Of a stretch of 64,000 bases of DNA, positions 1 to 10,029 are shown piece after piece; the first letter of the stretch is position 1; each line of letters begins with the position of its first letter. Where the stretch lies: positions 238,654,297-238,718,296 of the forward strand of contig OX336396.1 in NCBI GenBank assembly GCA_946902985.2, given 5' to 3'. The stretch is from Meconema thalassinum (taxonomy: Eukaryota > Arthropoda > Insecta > Orthoptera > Tettigoniidae). The position numbers and the translations under genes were made by a program. The notes under the pieces are model-generated. The model was not told the DNA's origin. It searched no databases and was given only the letters and a program-made list of their open reading frames with translations.

Positions 1-377
1 ACCAGTACTAGAGGCCCCGAAACATGTACCATATAATAGCAAGTTTATAACTTGTTGTAAATAAATGTATTGACTAGGCGGAACAGTTTCTCCTTTGTTA
101 TATAGTGAATCTGTCAATACGGAAAATGAACTTCTTTCAGAGCACAATTTATCATGATAGTCCGGTAAAATTTGCTAAAGGACACATGGGAAAACTGACC
201 GATTGACAATCAAGGATTGTATTGGTCTGTAGTATTCTCTATGCTATCGTATGCACAGTTAATATTTCATTTGCGGTGCTTAGACATCGTGGTCATGTTG
301 GCTCGTGTACATGGGTGTGTGTGTAGAATTCATGTGATAACCTGCGTTATTGTGATTGTTGCACTAGCATGTGTAAA
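1..377. other. No gene recognised
   Basis: AT-rich sequence without a supported coding region, repeat boundary or RNA gene. The short ORFs here have no protein-like composition. Confidence 0.5.
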
Positions 378-560
378 TCTTCTAATATATAAACGTGAAA
401 GTCTGTATGTATGTATGTATGTGGGTTGGTTCCGTATACAAATCTACACCGTTCCACCGATCTCAACCATATTTTGCATACACATAGTTTAGGACCCAGA
501 AGGAACCGCTGGCTACATGAATTTTCGATAGTCTTCCTCATTCTTCTGATTTCGGCCCTT
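378..560 (+). mobile_element. Helitron-like 5' end fragment
   Basis: The stretch starts TCTTCTAATATATAAACG and runs into a TATG microsatellite. This is the TC-start, AT-rich, short-repeat opening common in insect Helitrons. The following text (ACAAATCTACACCGTT, CACCGATCTCAACCA) closely matches the repeated block at 17190-17525 inside a Helitron with a recognisable 3' end. No 3' hairpin plus CTAG was found downstream, so only a 5' fragment is claimed. From 561 to 837 nothing else is recognisable. Confidence 0.45.
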
Positions 561-851
561 TTGCACTCAAGCACAGGCTAAACAAATCATAAAATATACT
601 CATGAAGGAATGGCAAGGCAGATAGTTTCCATGGCAACATAGCTCAAGTCGAGACACGGCCGACTAGATGCCAATTGCACTCTGCACTACCGGTATAGAA
701 AATGAGGATCTTTACTTGAAATCCCGTTAGTTAGTCAACTGCTCACACAGCACTGTCAACCGAGTTTAGCATAACAAAGACTTGACACTATCTTCTTTCT
801 ACTATATATTTGTCAAATACCACTCACTCACTCACTCATTCATTTATTCAT

Positions 852-1082
852 TGGCTGGCTGCGTGGCTCAGGGGTAACATTCTCGCTTGCTGGGCCCAAG
901 GTTGCAGGTTCGTATCCTGGCGCAGTCAACTGGCATTTGAGGGTGCGCAAATGCGAGGGAACCGTGTCAGTAGATTTACTGGCACGTTAAAGACCCCCTT
1001 CGGGGCAAAATTCCGGCACCCCGGCGTCTCTAAAAGCCAGAGTAGTTGAATGGGACGTAAAACCAATAACATTATTATTATT
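852..1082 (+). mobile_element. tRNA-derived SINE, family A, copy 1
   Basis: The 5' head resembles a tRNA gene: an A-box-like TGGCTCAGGGGTAAC, and a B-box-like GGTTCGTATCC about 45 bases later. A unique body follows, and the element ends in an ATT microsatellite. It is flanked by a perfect 14-bp target-site duplication, ATTCATTTATTCAT, at 838-851 and 1083-1096, which fixes both ends. A second copy lies at 14641-14890. SINEs are transcribed by polymerase III from the internal boxes and moved by a partner LINE, which cannot be assigned here. Confidence 0.8.
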
Positions 1083-1096
1083 ATTCATTTATTCAT

Positions 1097-3020
1097 CACG
1101 AAATCTCAGAAACCACCGAACGGATTGGAATGAAATCTGGTATGCAGCTTCCTCAAGGGCCGCAAATGCCCACTAAGAGAGGATTATTGGATATTCAGGT
1201 TCTAAAGGGGTGTTAAGGGGGTAGAACTGCATTTCATTGAATAGCAATATCTCCCGATTGGTTTCATTGGGGGATGTGATACTCGGCATATAAACTCACC
1301 ATTAAAAATAAGAAGACACGTGTCTGAGGGTTTTTCGATGTGGTGTATATTATGAGGTGAAAGGGGTGAAAAGTGGGGATTGAAAGATTCCTAACGGAGC
1401 GTGTATCTCTTAAACGACATAGGCGAGGAGTTTGAAACTCAGCGAAAAACAATCAACATAAAAAAGAAGTAAGTATGATTTGACCGTTTTTTCATAAATC
1501 CAATTTAAGGGGCCCATGGGGAGAGATGAAATTCTGGGGGGGGGGGACAGGAAATAAAGTGTCCTAACTAATTGACTGACTGACTCAATCATCAAACTCA
1601 GGGGGAAAACTGCTTTAAAGTAAGTAAATAGCTGTTCGACAGTTTTTTTTACATAAATCAAATTTAAGGGGGTTCATGGGGAGGGGTGAAATTCTGAAAA
1701 AAGAAAAATGAAAGAAAATGTCCTGACTCACTCACTCACTCATCATCGCCCTGCCAAAATTATTGAAGTTAGAAACATGACAGTTTGGGGATATGTTCAT
1801 TGTATGTCAAACCAGTCTACTAAGGGAGGATTTTCGGATATTCAGGTTCTAAAGGGGTCTTAAGGGGGTTAAACCTGCATTTCATTGAATAACAATATCT
1901 CCCGATTGGTTTCATTGGGGGATGTGATACACGGCATATAAACTCATCATTAAAAAGTAACAAGACGCGTGTCTGAGGGTTTTTCGATGTGTTTATGAGG
2001 TAAAAGAGGTGAAAATTGGGGATTGAAAGATTCCTAACGGAGCGTGTATCTCTTAAACGACATAGGCGAGGAGTTTGAAACTCAGCGGAAAAAAATCAGC
2101 ATAAAAAATAAGTAAATATGTGTTTGACAGTTTTTCCATAAATCCCATGGGGAGGAGTGAAAATCTGGAGGGGGGGGGGGGTTGGAACTGGAAAGAAAGT
2201 GTCCTAACTGATTGACTGACTGACTCACTCATCAAACTCAGGGGAAAAACTGCTTTAAAGTAAGTAAATAGCTTTTCGACAGTTTTTTTTAATCAAATTG
2301 AAGGGGTTCATCGAGAGGGGTGAAATTCTGAAGAAAAAAAATTGAAAGGAAATGTCCTGACTCATTCACCCACTCATCATCGCCCAGCCAAAAATATTGA
2401 AGTTGGAAACATGACATTTCGGGGATATGTTCGTTGTATGTCAAAACCGTACACTGAGGGAGGTTATTTGGATATTCAGGTTCTAAAGGGGTCTTAAGGG
2501 GGTTAAACCTGCATTTCATTGAATAACAATATCTCACAAGTGGTTTCATTTGTGGATCTCGGCATATAAACTAATCATTAAAAATAAGCAGACATGTGTC
2601 TAAGGGTTTTTCGATGTGGTGTATTATTATGAGGTGAGAGGGGTGAAAAGTGGGGGTTGAAGGATTCCTAACGGAGCGTGTAGGCCTATCTCTTAATCGA
2701 CATAGGCGAGAAATATGAAACTGAGCGAAGAAAATCAGATTAAAAAGTAAGTAAATCGGTGTTCGACTGTTTTTTCATAAATTAATTTAAGGGGCCATTG
2801 GGGTGGGATGAAATTCTGGGGGAAAAAGGAGAGAAAGTGTCCTAACTGACTGACTAACTCACTCACTCATCAAACTCAGGGGAAAAAGACAGCTTAAAAA
2901 ATAAGTTAATAGGTGTTCAAGCATTTTTTCATCAATCCAATTTAAGGGGCCCATGGGGAGGGGTGAAATTCTGGTAAAAATAATTGAAAGAAAATGTCCT
3001 GTTTGACTCACTCACTCGCA
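1097..3020. repeat. Tandem repeat array of ~645-bp units, first block
   Basis: The marker 'ggttct-aaagggg' recurs at 1198, 1845 and 2479, giving periods of 647 and 634. Each unit carries the same ordered landmarks: 'catttcattgaataacaatatctc', 'acgacataggcgag', 'ggggaggggtgaaattctg', runs of GACTCACTCA, and 'ggggatatgttcgttgtatg'. There is no ORF. Copies differ by substitutions and G-run length. It looks like a satellite or the tandem core of a larger non-coding element. Later blocks, separated by insertions, are at 4636-5400, 13988-14408 and 16505-16625. Confidence 0.75.
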
Positions 3021-4640
3021 TATATTTAACTATAGCCTGCAAATGGGTATTTATCCGACACAATGGAAAAAGCCAACATCAAAGCAATAACAAAATTCAC
3101 GAACGCCTTAAACTGTAGTGACTTTAGACCAATAAATATATTGTGTGCAATTGGGAAAGCGTTAGAACGGATTGTTTTTGATCAGTTTTATGAATATATA
3201 AATTCCAACAATATCCTAAACCCGAACCAATCTGGATATAAATCAAAACACAGTACTCTGACAGCCCTTATCAAAGTCACAGACGACATTCGTCTAGCAA
3301 TGGACCAGAAGGAAATAACTATATTATCTCTATTCGATTTCAGCAAAGCCTTTGACAGAGTTCACCATGAGATCCTACTAGTTAAATTAAGAAATCTAGG
3401 CCTTTCAAAGTCAGTAACGAACTGGTTTAGGTCTTACCTAACAGGCAGATGTCAAAGAGTAGTCCTAGCAGATGACAATGTTTCAGAATGGTGTGAAGTA
3501 ACAACAGGTGTGCCGCAGGGTTCGGTCCTTGGTCCACTCCTGTTCTCCGTGTATATAAATGACCTTCCATCTGTCCTTAAATTCTGTCAACATCATATAT
3601 ACGCAGATGACCTTCAGCTATATCTACACACGGATCTGAAATCCATTCATTTGAAGGTAGCTCTAATTAACAGTGACATTCAAAGCCTATCTCAGTACGC
3701 ACTCGATCATAATCTAATACTTAACTTCGAAAAAACGCAACCGATCATCATCGGCTATACCAAATTACTCAGTTCCCTACCTGACCCAGTACCACCTTTA
3801 CAGCTTGCATCCCAAACAGTTCCGTACCAGTCAGCAGTAAGAAATCTGGGAGTTATTTTTGACTCTCGAATATCGTGGCAGGATCACACAAACATGATTC
3901 TGAAAAGGGTTGCATCGTCATTATATCAAATTAGGCGAACTTGCTTCTATTTGCCTCAAAATGCACGAAATATACTGATACAGAGTTTGAAATTACCAAT
4001 ATTTGACTATGGATCTATAATTTACCATGATATGGGAGAGGTCCTCAATACAAAATTGCAAAGAATGCAAAATGCTTGCTTGCGGTTTGTTCTCAATGTA
4101 CCAAGAGAGTCTCATATAACTCCATTTTACGTCCAGATTGGATGGCTAAAGTTAAAGGAACGAAGACAGTATGCCATGGCTCTGACTGTGATAAAAATTC
4201 TAAAATTCAAAATTCCGTCTTATATTTACTGCACACTAACTCCCATGCAATCAGTGCATAACCGTGTGAATAGACACACTGCACAAATGCTCCAGATACC
4301 TCATCACAGAACCGAAAAATGCAAAGGTTCATTCCGTAGTTCAGCTAGTATTCTCTGGAATAAATATAAATTGCACCAGTATTCAGGACTTCCTATCAGA
4401 GCGATAAAACACTCCCTTCATTGTAATCTATCAGCTATACAATTATCATGTTCAAGGTGAACGGATGTAATAACAAGAACTTCTATTGTCAACTGTATGT
4501 ATAGGTTAAGTTTTTTCTTTATTCATTTATTCTATTGTATTTATCCGCCCTCTGAATGAAGAGAGCTGCATAAAGAGGCTTTGTAGCCTCAGTGGCCTGT
4601 ATAAGAGAAACAATAAATTCAAAATTCAAATTCAAATTCA
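3021..4640 (+). mobile_element. 5'-truncated APE-type LINE in the tandem array
   Basis: It interrupts a repeat unit: array sequence ending in CACTCACTCG precedes it and array sequence (ACTCATCACGCCCAGC) resumes after it. The 3' end has an AATAAA-like signal and a tail of short AATTC-type repeats (4618-4638). Only the reverse-transcriptase half of ORF2 is present, as expected from incomplete target-primed reverse transcription. Confidence 0.8.
3063..4460 (+). CDS. LINE ORF2 C-terminal part: reverse transcriptase
   Basis: A 465-residue open frame covers most of a non-LTR reverse transcriptase. In order: the 'DFRPI' motif near residue 20, GYKSKHST near 58, the first catalytic aspartate in FDFSKAFD near 91, GVPQGSVLGPLLFSVYINDL near 150, and the catalytic YADD near 182. 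A 'KNLGVIFD'-like block and an arginine-rich C-terminal region follow. The N-terminal endonuclease domain is missing, so the methionine at 3063 is only the first ATG after the truncation. The frame is open throughout, unlike most coding sequence here, which suggests a fairly recent insertion. The motifs fit the Jockey/CR1 group; the clade is uncertain. Confidence 0.8.
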   Translation: MEKANIKAITKFTNALNCSDFRPINILCAIGKALERIVFDQFYEYINSNNILNPNQSGYKSKHSTLTALIKVTDDIRLAMDQKEITILSLFDFSKAFDRVHHEILLVKLRNLGLSKSVTNWFRSYLTGRCQRVVLADDNVSEWCEVTTGVPQGSVLGPLLFSVYINDLPSVLKFCQHHIYADDLQLYLHTDLKSIHLKVALINSDIQSLSQYALDHNLILNFEKTQPIIIGYTKLLSSLPDPVPPLQLASQTVPYQSAVRNLGVIFDSRISWQDHTNMILKRVASSLYQIRRTCFYLPQNARNILIQSLKLPIFDYGSIIYHDMGEVLNTKLQRMQNACLRFVLNVPRESHITPFYVQIGWLKLKERRQYAMALTVIKILKFKIPSYIYCTLTPMQSVHNRVNRHTAQMLQIPHHRTEKCKGSFRSSASILWNKYKLHQYSGLPIRAIKHSLHCNLSAIQLSCSR

Positions 4641-5400
4641 CTCATCACGCCCAGCGAAAACTATTAAAGTTGGAAACATGAAATTTTGGGAATATGTTCG
4701 CTGTATGTCGAAAACGTCAACTAAGGAATGATTTTTGTTTATTCGGGTTTTAAAGAGGTGTTAAGGGGGTAAACGTGCATTTCATTGAATAACGATATCT
4801 CATGAGTTGTTTCTTTGGGGATGTGATATTCGGTATATAAACTAATCATTAAAAATAATCAGACAAATGTCTAAGGGTTTATCGATGTGGTGTATATTAC
4901 GAGGTGAAAGGAATACAAATTGGGGGGGGGGGGTTGAGGGATTCTTAACGGAGTGTGTATCTCTGAAACGACATAGGCGAGAAGTTTGAAATTCGGCGGG
5001 AAAAACAGCTTAAAATACAAGTAAATATGTGTTCGACCGTTTTTTCATCAATCCAATTTAAGGGGCCATTGGAGAGGGGTGAAATTCTGGGAAAAAAAAA
5101 CAACAGGAAAGAAAGTGTCCTAACTGATTGACTCACTTACTCACTCATCAAACTCAGGGGGAAAACAGCTTTAAATAAGTAAATAGGTGTTTGACCGTTT
5201 GATTCATAAATCCAATTTAAGGGGTTCATGGGGAGGGGTGAAATTATCAAAAATAAATGAAAGAAAATGTCCTGATTGACTCACTCACTCATCATCGCCC
5301 AGCCAAAATTATTGAAGTTAGAAACATGAAATTTTGGGGATATGTTCGTTGTATGTCGAAAACTTCCACTAAGGAAAGAGTTTTGGATATTCAGGTTCTA
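4636..5400. repeat. Tandem repeat array, second block
   Basis: Continuation of the ~645-bp unit array after the LINE: the 'ggttt/ggttct-aaag' marker recurs at 4746 and 5394 (period 648). The block stops mid-unit at 5400, where the next LINE begins. Confidence 0.7.
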
Positions 5401-5595
5401 ACTGTCATGGCGCAGAGTGAGTAACACAACTAAGGATCGGCTCGTGGAAATTGTGTACTTGGCAGGTGTAAACGCAGTGTAGAGAGGAAAAAGAAGTATA
5501 GTGTGAATCAATTCAGTATTTAAGTTTTAGCTGGTGAGATTATTTATCACTCATCATCCTTTAATTTACATAAATCGTAAAAACTAAAAAGTGAA

Positions 5596-6327
5596 ATGTC
5601 TTCTAAGAAGAGCAAGCAGCAGCAACAGCAGCAGCAGAAGCATCAGATAGGTAACGACAGTTCCAGTTCTACCAACTCCATAGAGGAAGTAGTACGGCGT
5701 GTGATGGAGGATTCCTTGCAGTCAAAATCATTTGTGGACCTAATTGTAAGTACTGTAGTCGATAAGATCACGGAATGTGTATTAAGTAAACTTGAGGAAA
5801 CGATCCAATTCAACGTGAATCTTTGTGAGGACCTCAAAGTTCAGATAAAGAAACGGGATAAAGAGATCGAAGATCTCAAATCGGAAAGCAACTCCAAACA
5901 CGATGAACTGGAGCAATACCAAAGGAGGCAAAATCTCCGTATCTTCGGTGTGCCAGAGCATCCTAACGAGGACACAGATAATTTAGTACTGAAAGTTGCC
6001 GGGGACATTAAGGCAAACATCGCTCTTGCGGACATAGACAGAAGCCATAGGTTAGGCCCCAAGATTGGGACCAAACCCAGGCCAATCATAGTAAAATTGG
6101 CGACGTATCGTGCTAGGCATGAATTGTTTAAAAACAAGAAACAGCTCAAAGGTACCCCGGTGACAATCAGGGAAGATCTCACAGCCACAAGACTAGCGAT
6201 TTTGAAGGCGGGAATTGCAAAATTTCAGCAATCCAACGTATGGACTTACGATGGCGTAATTTATGTGAAGAAAACAGATGGCAGCAAGCACCGTGTTACA
6301 AAGATGTGTGAGTTACCCAAAGCTTAA
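5596..6327 (+). CDS. LINE ORF1 protein, coiled coil plus nucleic-acid-binding domain
   Basis: A 243-residue intact ORF starting at the first ATG after the 5' UTR. It has a basic, glutamine-rich N-terminus (residues 1-15), a low-complexity serine segment, a helical and coiled-coil stretch (about 55-110, with repeated KKRDKEIEDLKSE-type heptads), then a domain beginning QRRQNLRIFGVPE (about 113-125) with RSHRLG and KPRPIIVKL further on. That order matches the L1-ORF1p-like proteins of many insect LINEs, which trimerise and coat the element RNA as a chaperone. It precedes the ORF2 remains in the same orientation. It is intact although ORF2 is badly decayed. Confidence 0.75.
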   Translation: MSSKKSKQQQQQQQKHQIGNDSSSSTNSIEEVVRRVMEDSLQSKSFVDLIVSTVVDKITECVLSKLEETIQFNVNLCEDLKVQIKKRDKEIEDLKSESNSKHDELEQYQRRQNLRIFGVPEHPNEDTDNLVLKVAGDIKANIALADIDRSHRLGPKIGTKPRPIIVKLATYRARHELFKNKKQLKGTPVTIREDLTATRLAILKAGIAKFQQSNVWTYDGVIYVKKTDGSKHRVTKMCELPKA

Positions 6328-6611
6328 AGTAAGGCCACTTAACATATAGCAATAGTTTGTTTTAGTAAGCAAAAGTTGGTACACACTCTAAGATAACCCA
6401 CACCACAATCTGTCTGTCTCTCTCCCGCATAACTGTTCATTGCATACCTCCCCTGCCGTGTTGCTGGTGCTATTTCAAACTGACCTTTCACTTTCCTCCC
6501 CTCAACAGCTGAATTCCACTCCACCCCTCCCTCCAAGATATCTCACAATAACTTGACCGCTAACACTTAACACTTTTCCTAATTCAATTGTATGAACACA
6601 TATGCAGATGA
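6328..6611 (+). other. LINE inter-ORF region
   Basis: Sequence between ORF1 and the RTE insertion point. It ends in one copy of the 14-bp target duplication (ACATATGCAGATGA, 6598-6611). No ORF or RNA is seen. Confidence 0.5.
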
Positions 6612-6617
6612 CTTGAC

Positions 6618-9600
6618 TTATTTCCTTTCGCTCCGTGCGGAGCATAGGGCATCCAAGAATGATTTCCATCGGGCTCTGTGTGTTGCCAAGTTCTTCACTT
6701 CCATCCAAGTCTTTCCCGCTTTTCTGGCCTCCTCTTCAATGGTGCGTTTCCAGGTGTTCCTTGGTCTTCCCCGTCTCCGAGCTCCTTGAGGATTCCAGTC
6801 CAGAGCTCTCCTTTCTACTGCATCATTCTGTTTCCGCAGAGTATGCCCAATCCAGCCCCATTTCCTCCGTTTAATTTGGACTTCTATAGGTTGTTGGTTA
6901 GCCCTTTGCCACAGCTCTTCGTTTGGGATTATATCTGGCCATCGTATACCCAGAATTCGACGCAGACAACGATTGATGAATACTTGAAGTTGGTGGCTGA
7001 TAGGATTGGTAACTTTCCATGTTTCACATGCATACAATAGTACAGCTTTCACATTGGTATTAAAAAGTCTGATTTTCGTCTTCCTGGATATGTTACGGTT
7101 TCTCCATACTGGATAGAGCTGCACAAAAGCCCCATTTGCCTTTCTTATTCTGCTCTTGACATCCTCCTCAGCCCCTCCACTTCTCGTTACCACGCTTCCC
7201 AAGTAAACAAATGTATCCGCCTGTTCTACATCTACACCTCCCACAGTGAGACCAGCCTGTACTGTGGAGTTCACTCTCAGCTCCTTTGTCTTCTTTGGGT
7301 TTATCTTAAGTCCAACCTTAGCAGCTTCAAGTTCTAAGTTTGCCAGTTTTCCCTCTATGTCTCTAAAGCGCTGTGCTAGCATACAGATGTCATCAGCAAA
7401 ATCAAGATCCTCCAACCTGTCTCGAAGTCCCCACTGTATCCCTCTCTTCCTTCCTCTCCCCACCATCCTAAGAGTATTATCAAGAACAATCAGGAACAAA
7501 GTGGGAGAAAGTATACATCCTTGTCGTACTCCAGTCTGGATGGCCAATGGCTGGGATAGCTGACCCTCATGCAGGACTTGACATTCATAACCAGAATACA
7601 TCTCTCGTATAATGTTAACTATTTTACTTGGTATACCATATTCCTTTAAGGTCTCCCACATGACCTTCCTATTAATGGAATCAAAGGCCTTCTCAAAATC
7701 TATAAATGTGATGTACAGTGCTGCTTGCCATTCGTTACTCTGCTCCACAATAATCCGTAAAGTGTTAATTAAGTCCACACAACTACGGTGTTCCCTAAAT
7801 CCAGCTTGTTCTTTCCTCAACTTCGACTCGATAGACTTCTTAACGCGATTCAAGATTATCCTGAGAAATACTTTGCTTGGTACGGATAGTAAGGTAATAC
7901 CTCTCCAGTTGTTACAATTCGTCAAGTCACCCTTCTTTGGGATTTTAACAATCACACCTTTCTTCCATTCCGCAGGCAGCTTCTCTTCAAACCAGATCTT
8001 TTCCATCAGTGGCTTCAGGATATTAGCTGTGGTGTCCATGTCTATCTTGAGGACATCTGGCGAAATGTTGTCGACACCGGGGGCTTTTCCATTCTTCAGT
8101 TGTAGCAAGGCTTCTTTGATTTCAGCACAAGTTGGACTGTGCAAAAGAATATTTGGATCAGAATTATCAGGTTCATCATTCCTCTCTTCGTGGTGTTCAT
8201 TAATCCCTCGATCAACATTAAACATTTCGGTGAAGTATTCCCTCCACCGTTCTTGTTGTTCATCTTGAGTTGTGAGTAAATTTCCCTGTTTGTCTTTTAT
8301 GGGCCGGTTCTTTCGGAAACTTTTCTTGGACAGCACTTTTGTGATGCGGTACATTTCTTTGCTGTCACCTTTTGATGCAGCATCTTCTGCCTTCTTCGCC
8401 ATCTCATCGATCCAATTACTCTTATCTCTTTTCACACTCTTTTTGACTTCTTTGTCAACGACCGTGTATTCTGCTTGCACTTTTGCTTTCTGATGTCGAG
8501 TCTTACACATATTCAACCTCTCCTTAATCATTTTCCTATGACTTATTGCCTCCCAAGTTTGTTCTGACATCCAATCCTTCTTGAGAGGATTGCACTTTCC
8601 CAGGACTATTTCACTTGTATCAAGGATGATGTTCTTTACATTACTCCAGGAAGATTCAATATCAGTTTCTGCTGTATCAGATTGGAGTACCTGAAAACGA
8701 TTTCTTAGCTCCAATTTAAATTTATCTCTGACCTTCTCCTCCTTCAACTTCCTCACATCAAATCTCTTGCTCTGTTTTTCAAACCTCTTCTTTGCCACCA
8801 TGATCTTCATCTTGAACTCAGCCAGCATAAGGTGGTGATCACTGCTAGCATCAGCTCCTCTCTTATTCCGAACATCGGTGAGCGATCTTCTGAATCTCCT
8901 ACTCACTGCGATGTGGTCAATTTGGTTCTCAGTGTCATGATCAGGGGAAATCCACGTGATCTTATGACACCTCTTATGAGGAAACAAAGTACCTCCAATA
9001 ACAAGGTCATGGCTAGCACAGAAGTTTGTGAACTTTTCCCCATTTCCATTCCTATCCCCAAGGCCATGTACACCCATCACATGTTCTAGTCCCTCGTTGT
9101 TCTCTCCTACCTTAGCATTAAGGTCTCCCATTATTATAATCACATCTCTCTTACTGCTTTTCTTTACTGTCTCATGTAGAAGGGAGTAGAATGCTTCTTT
9201 AAGTTCTTCTTCTGATGGTTCCGTGGGTGCATAGCATTGTATAATCGTAACATTGCGAATGCGAGTCTTAAATCGTGCTGATAATATTCGCTCGGAAATG
9301 GGTTGCCAACTTATAAGGCTTTTCTTTGCACGTTCAGTAAGCAAAAGACCAACTCCATCTCTGCGTTCCGCATTCTCCTCGCTCCTCCCAGAGTATATGA
9401 GGGTAAGTCCTTCATAAGTTTTTATCTCACCAAAATCTGGCCATCTTATCTCACTGAGCCCAAGTATATCAAGTTTATACGAGATCATTTCTCTGGTCAC
9501 CTGCCTCAGCCTACTACTCTCACCCAGAGTCCTCACATTCCAGAAACCTATTCGTGTCTTCCTTTTCGTGCCGAAAGTTGTCAACATGAGATCCGTCCGG

Positions 9601-9806
9601 TTTTCATTCTTTTCAGTTTCTTTAATAAACAATTTCGGAGAGTGCGAGTTATTAGCCCACAGCTTCCTAGTTTTCTGGTAGGGCTGCCACCTTAAGGACT
9701 GAAAACGAGCCCCCGCAGTTTTCCAACCGTACCACTGAATTACAGCTCCGCCTGGAAATAATCTACTGATGACGCTGCTGCCCACCATCATGGTGTAGTC
9801 TGTCAT
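6618..9806 (-). CDS. RTE-type LINE ORF2: AP endonuclease and reverse transcriptase
   Basis: A 1062-residue open frame. The endonuclease (about residues 85-340) shows GFWNVRTLGE, LDILGLSEIRW (catalytic Glu), QCYAPTEP, IIMGDLNAKVG and SSDHHLM (catalytic Asp-His). The reverse transcriptase (about 560-830) shows GKAPGVDNIS, IDFEKAFDS (catalytic Asp), GVRQGCILSP and the FADD catalytic pair. The tail has the RRRGRPRNTW motif common in RTE-like ORF2 proteins. The endonuclease nicks target DNA and the RT primes on the nick. The start at 9806 is only a few bases past the possible ribozyme; the first ~80 residues look non-conserved, so true initiation may be internal. No stop or frameshift is seen, so the element may be recent. 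Confidence 0.88.
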   Translation of the reverse strand: MTDYTMMVGSSVISRLFPGGAVIQWYGWKTAGARFQSLRWQPYQKTRKLWANNSHSPKLFIKETEKNENRTDLMLTTFGTKRKTRIGFWNVRTLGESSRLRQVTREMISYKLDILGLSEIRWPDFGEIKTYEGLTLIYSGRSEENAERRDGVGLLLTERAKKSLISWQPISERILSARFKTRIRNVTIIQCYAPTEPSEEELKEAFYSLLHETVKKSSKRDVIIIMGDLNAKVGENNEGLEHVMGVHGLGDRNGNGEKFTNFCASHDLVIGGTLFPHKRCHKITWISPDHDTENQIDHIAVSRRFRRSLTDVRNKRGADASSDHHLMLAEFKMKIMVAKKRFEKQSKRFDVRKLKEEKVRDKFKLELRNRFQVLQSDTAETDIESSWSNVKNIILDTSEIVLGKCNPLKKDWMSEQTWEAISHRKMIKERLNMCKTRHQKAKVQAEYTVVDKEVKKSVKRDKSNWIDEMAKKAEDAASKGDSKEMYRITKVLSKKSFRKNRPIKDKQGNLLTTQDEQQERWREYFTEMFNVDRGINEHHEERNDEPDNSDPNILLHSPTCAEIKEALLQLKNGKAPGVDNISPDVLKIDMDTTANILKPLMEKIWFEEKLPAEWKKGVIVKIPKKGDLTNCNNWRGITLLSVPSKVFLRIILNRVKKSIESKLRKEQAGFREHRSCVDLINTLRIIVEQSNEWQAALYITFIDFEKAFDSINRKVMWETLKEYGIPSKIVNIIREMYSGYECQVLHEGQLSQPLAIQTGVRQGCILSPTLFLIVLDNTLRMVGRGRKRGIQWGLRDRLEDLDFADDICMLAQRFRDIEGKLANLELEAAKVGLKINPKKTKELRVNSTVQAGLTVGGVDVEQADTFVYLGSVVTRSGGAEEDVKSRIRKANGAFVQLYPVWRNRNISRKTKIRLFNTNVKAVLLYACETWKVTNPISHQLQVFINRCLRRILGIRWPDIIPNEELWQRANQQPIEVQIKRRKWGWIGHTLRKQNDAVERRALDWNPQGARRRGRPRNTWKRTIEEEARKAGKTWMEVKNLATHRARWKSFLDALCSARSERK

Positions 9807-9809
9807 TTA

Positions 9810-9944
9810 GTCTGGTCTCTCACCCTCGACCTTACCGGCATGGGTGACCCTGCCAGGAGCCGAAGCTCCCGCCGGCATTGCTCTCGGGATCACTGAAACA
9901 CACAAGCCTCCCCACCACGTCAAGGTACCAGACCATGGGGGAGG
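9810..9944 (-). ncRNA. Candidate HDV-like self-cleaving ribozyme at the RTE 5' end
   Basis: Read on the minus strand from 9944. P1 pairs CCTCCCC (9944-9938) with GGGGAGG (9913-9907), 7 bp. P2 pairs GTCTGGT (9933-9927) with ACCAGAC (9816-9810), 7 bp. P3 pairs ACC (9926-9924) with GGT (9916-9914) around a 7-base loop. P2/P3 and P3/P1 are contiguous, as in HDV-like ribozymes. A P4-like stem contains a GAGC-UUCG-GCUC hairpin. P1 begins exactly at the element's first base, where such ribozymes trim R2 and RTE transcripts. The catalytic cytosine before the P2 3' strand is not clear in this copy (TGAGAG), so activity is uncertain. Confidence 0.55.
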
Positions 9945-10029
9945 ACATATGCAGATGATTATGTAAAATATCAAATTCGGTCAGAGGTGGGGAAGAGTAT
10001 AGGTGAGTGTAAATACTTCTTAGATAGAC

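Larger units (their letters stand above)
6612..9944 (-). mobile_element. Near-full-length RTE-type LINE
   Basis: A minus-strand element bounded by a perfect 14-bp TSD, ACATATGCAGATGA, at 6598-6611 and 9945-9958. It has one long ORF, a short 5' UTR (9807-9944), and almost no 3' UTR: the stop codon at 6618-6620 is followed by only AAGTCAAG-like bases. A single ORF2 with a minimal 3' end is typical of the RTE/BovB group. The 5' UTR, if folded, forms a nested double pseudoknot starting at the first base of the element. Confidence 0.85.

Noticed and set aside
6592..9695. Plus-strand ORFs across 6.6-9.7 kb, and similar ones at 27.9-30.4 kb
   Set aside because: They are shadows of the long minus-strand LINE ORFs.
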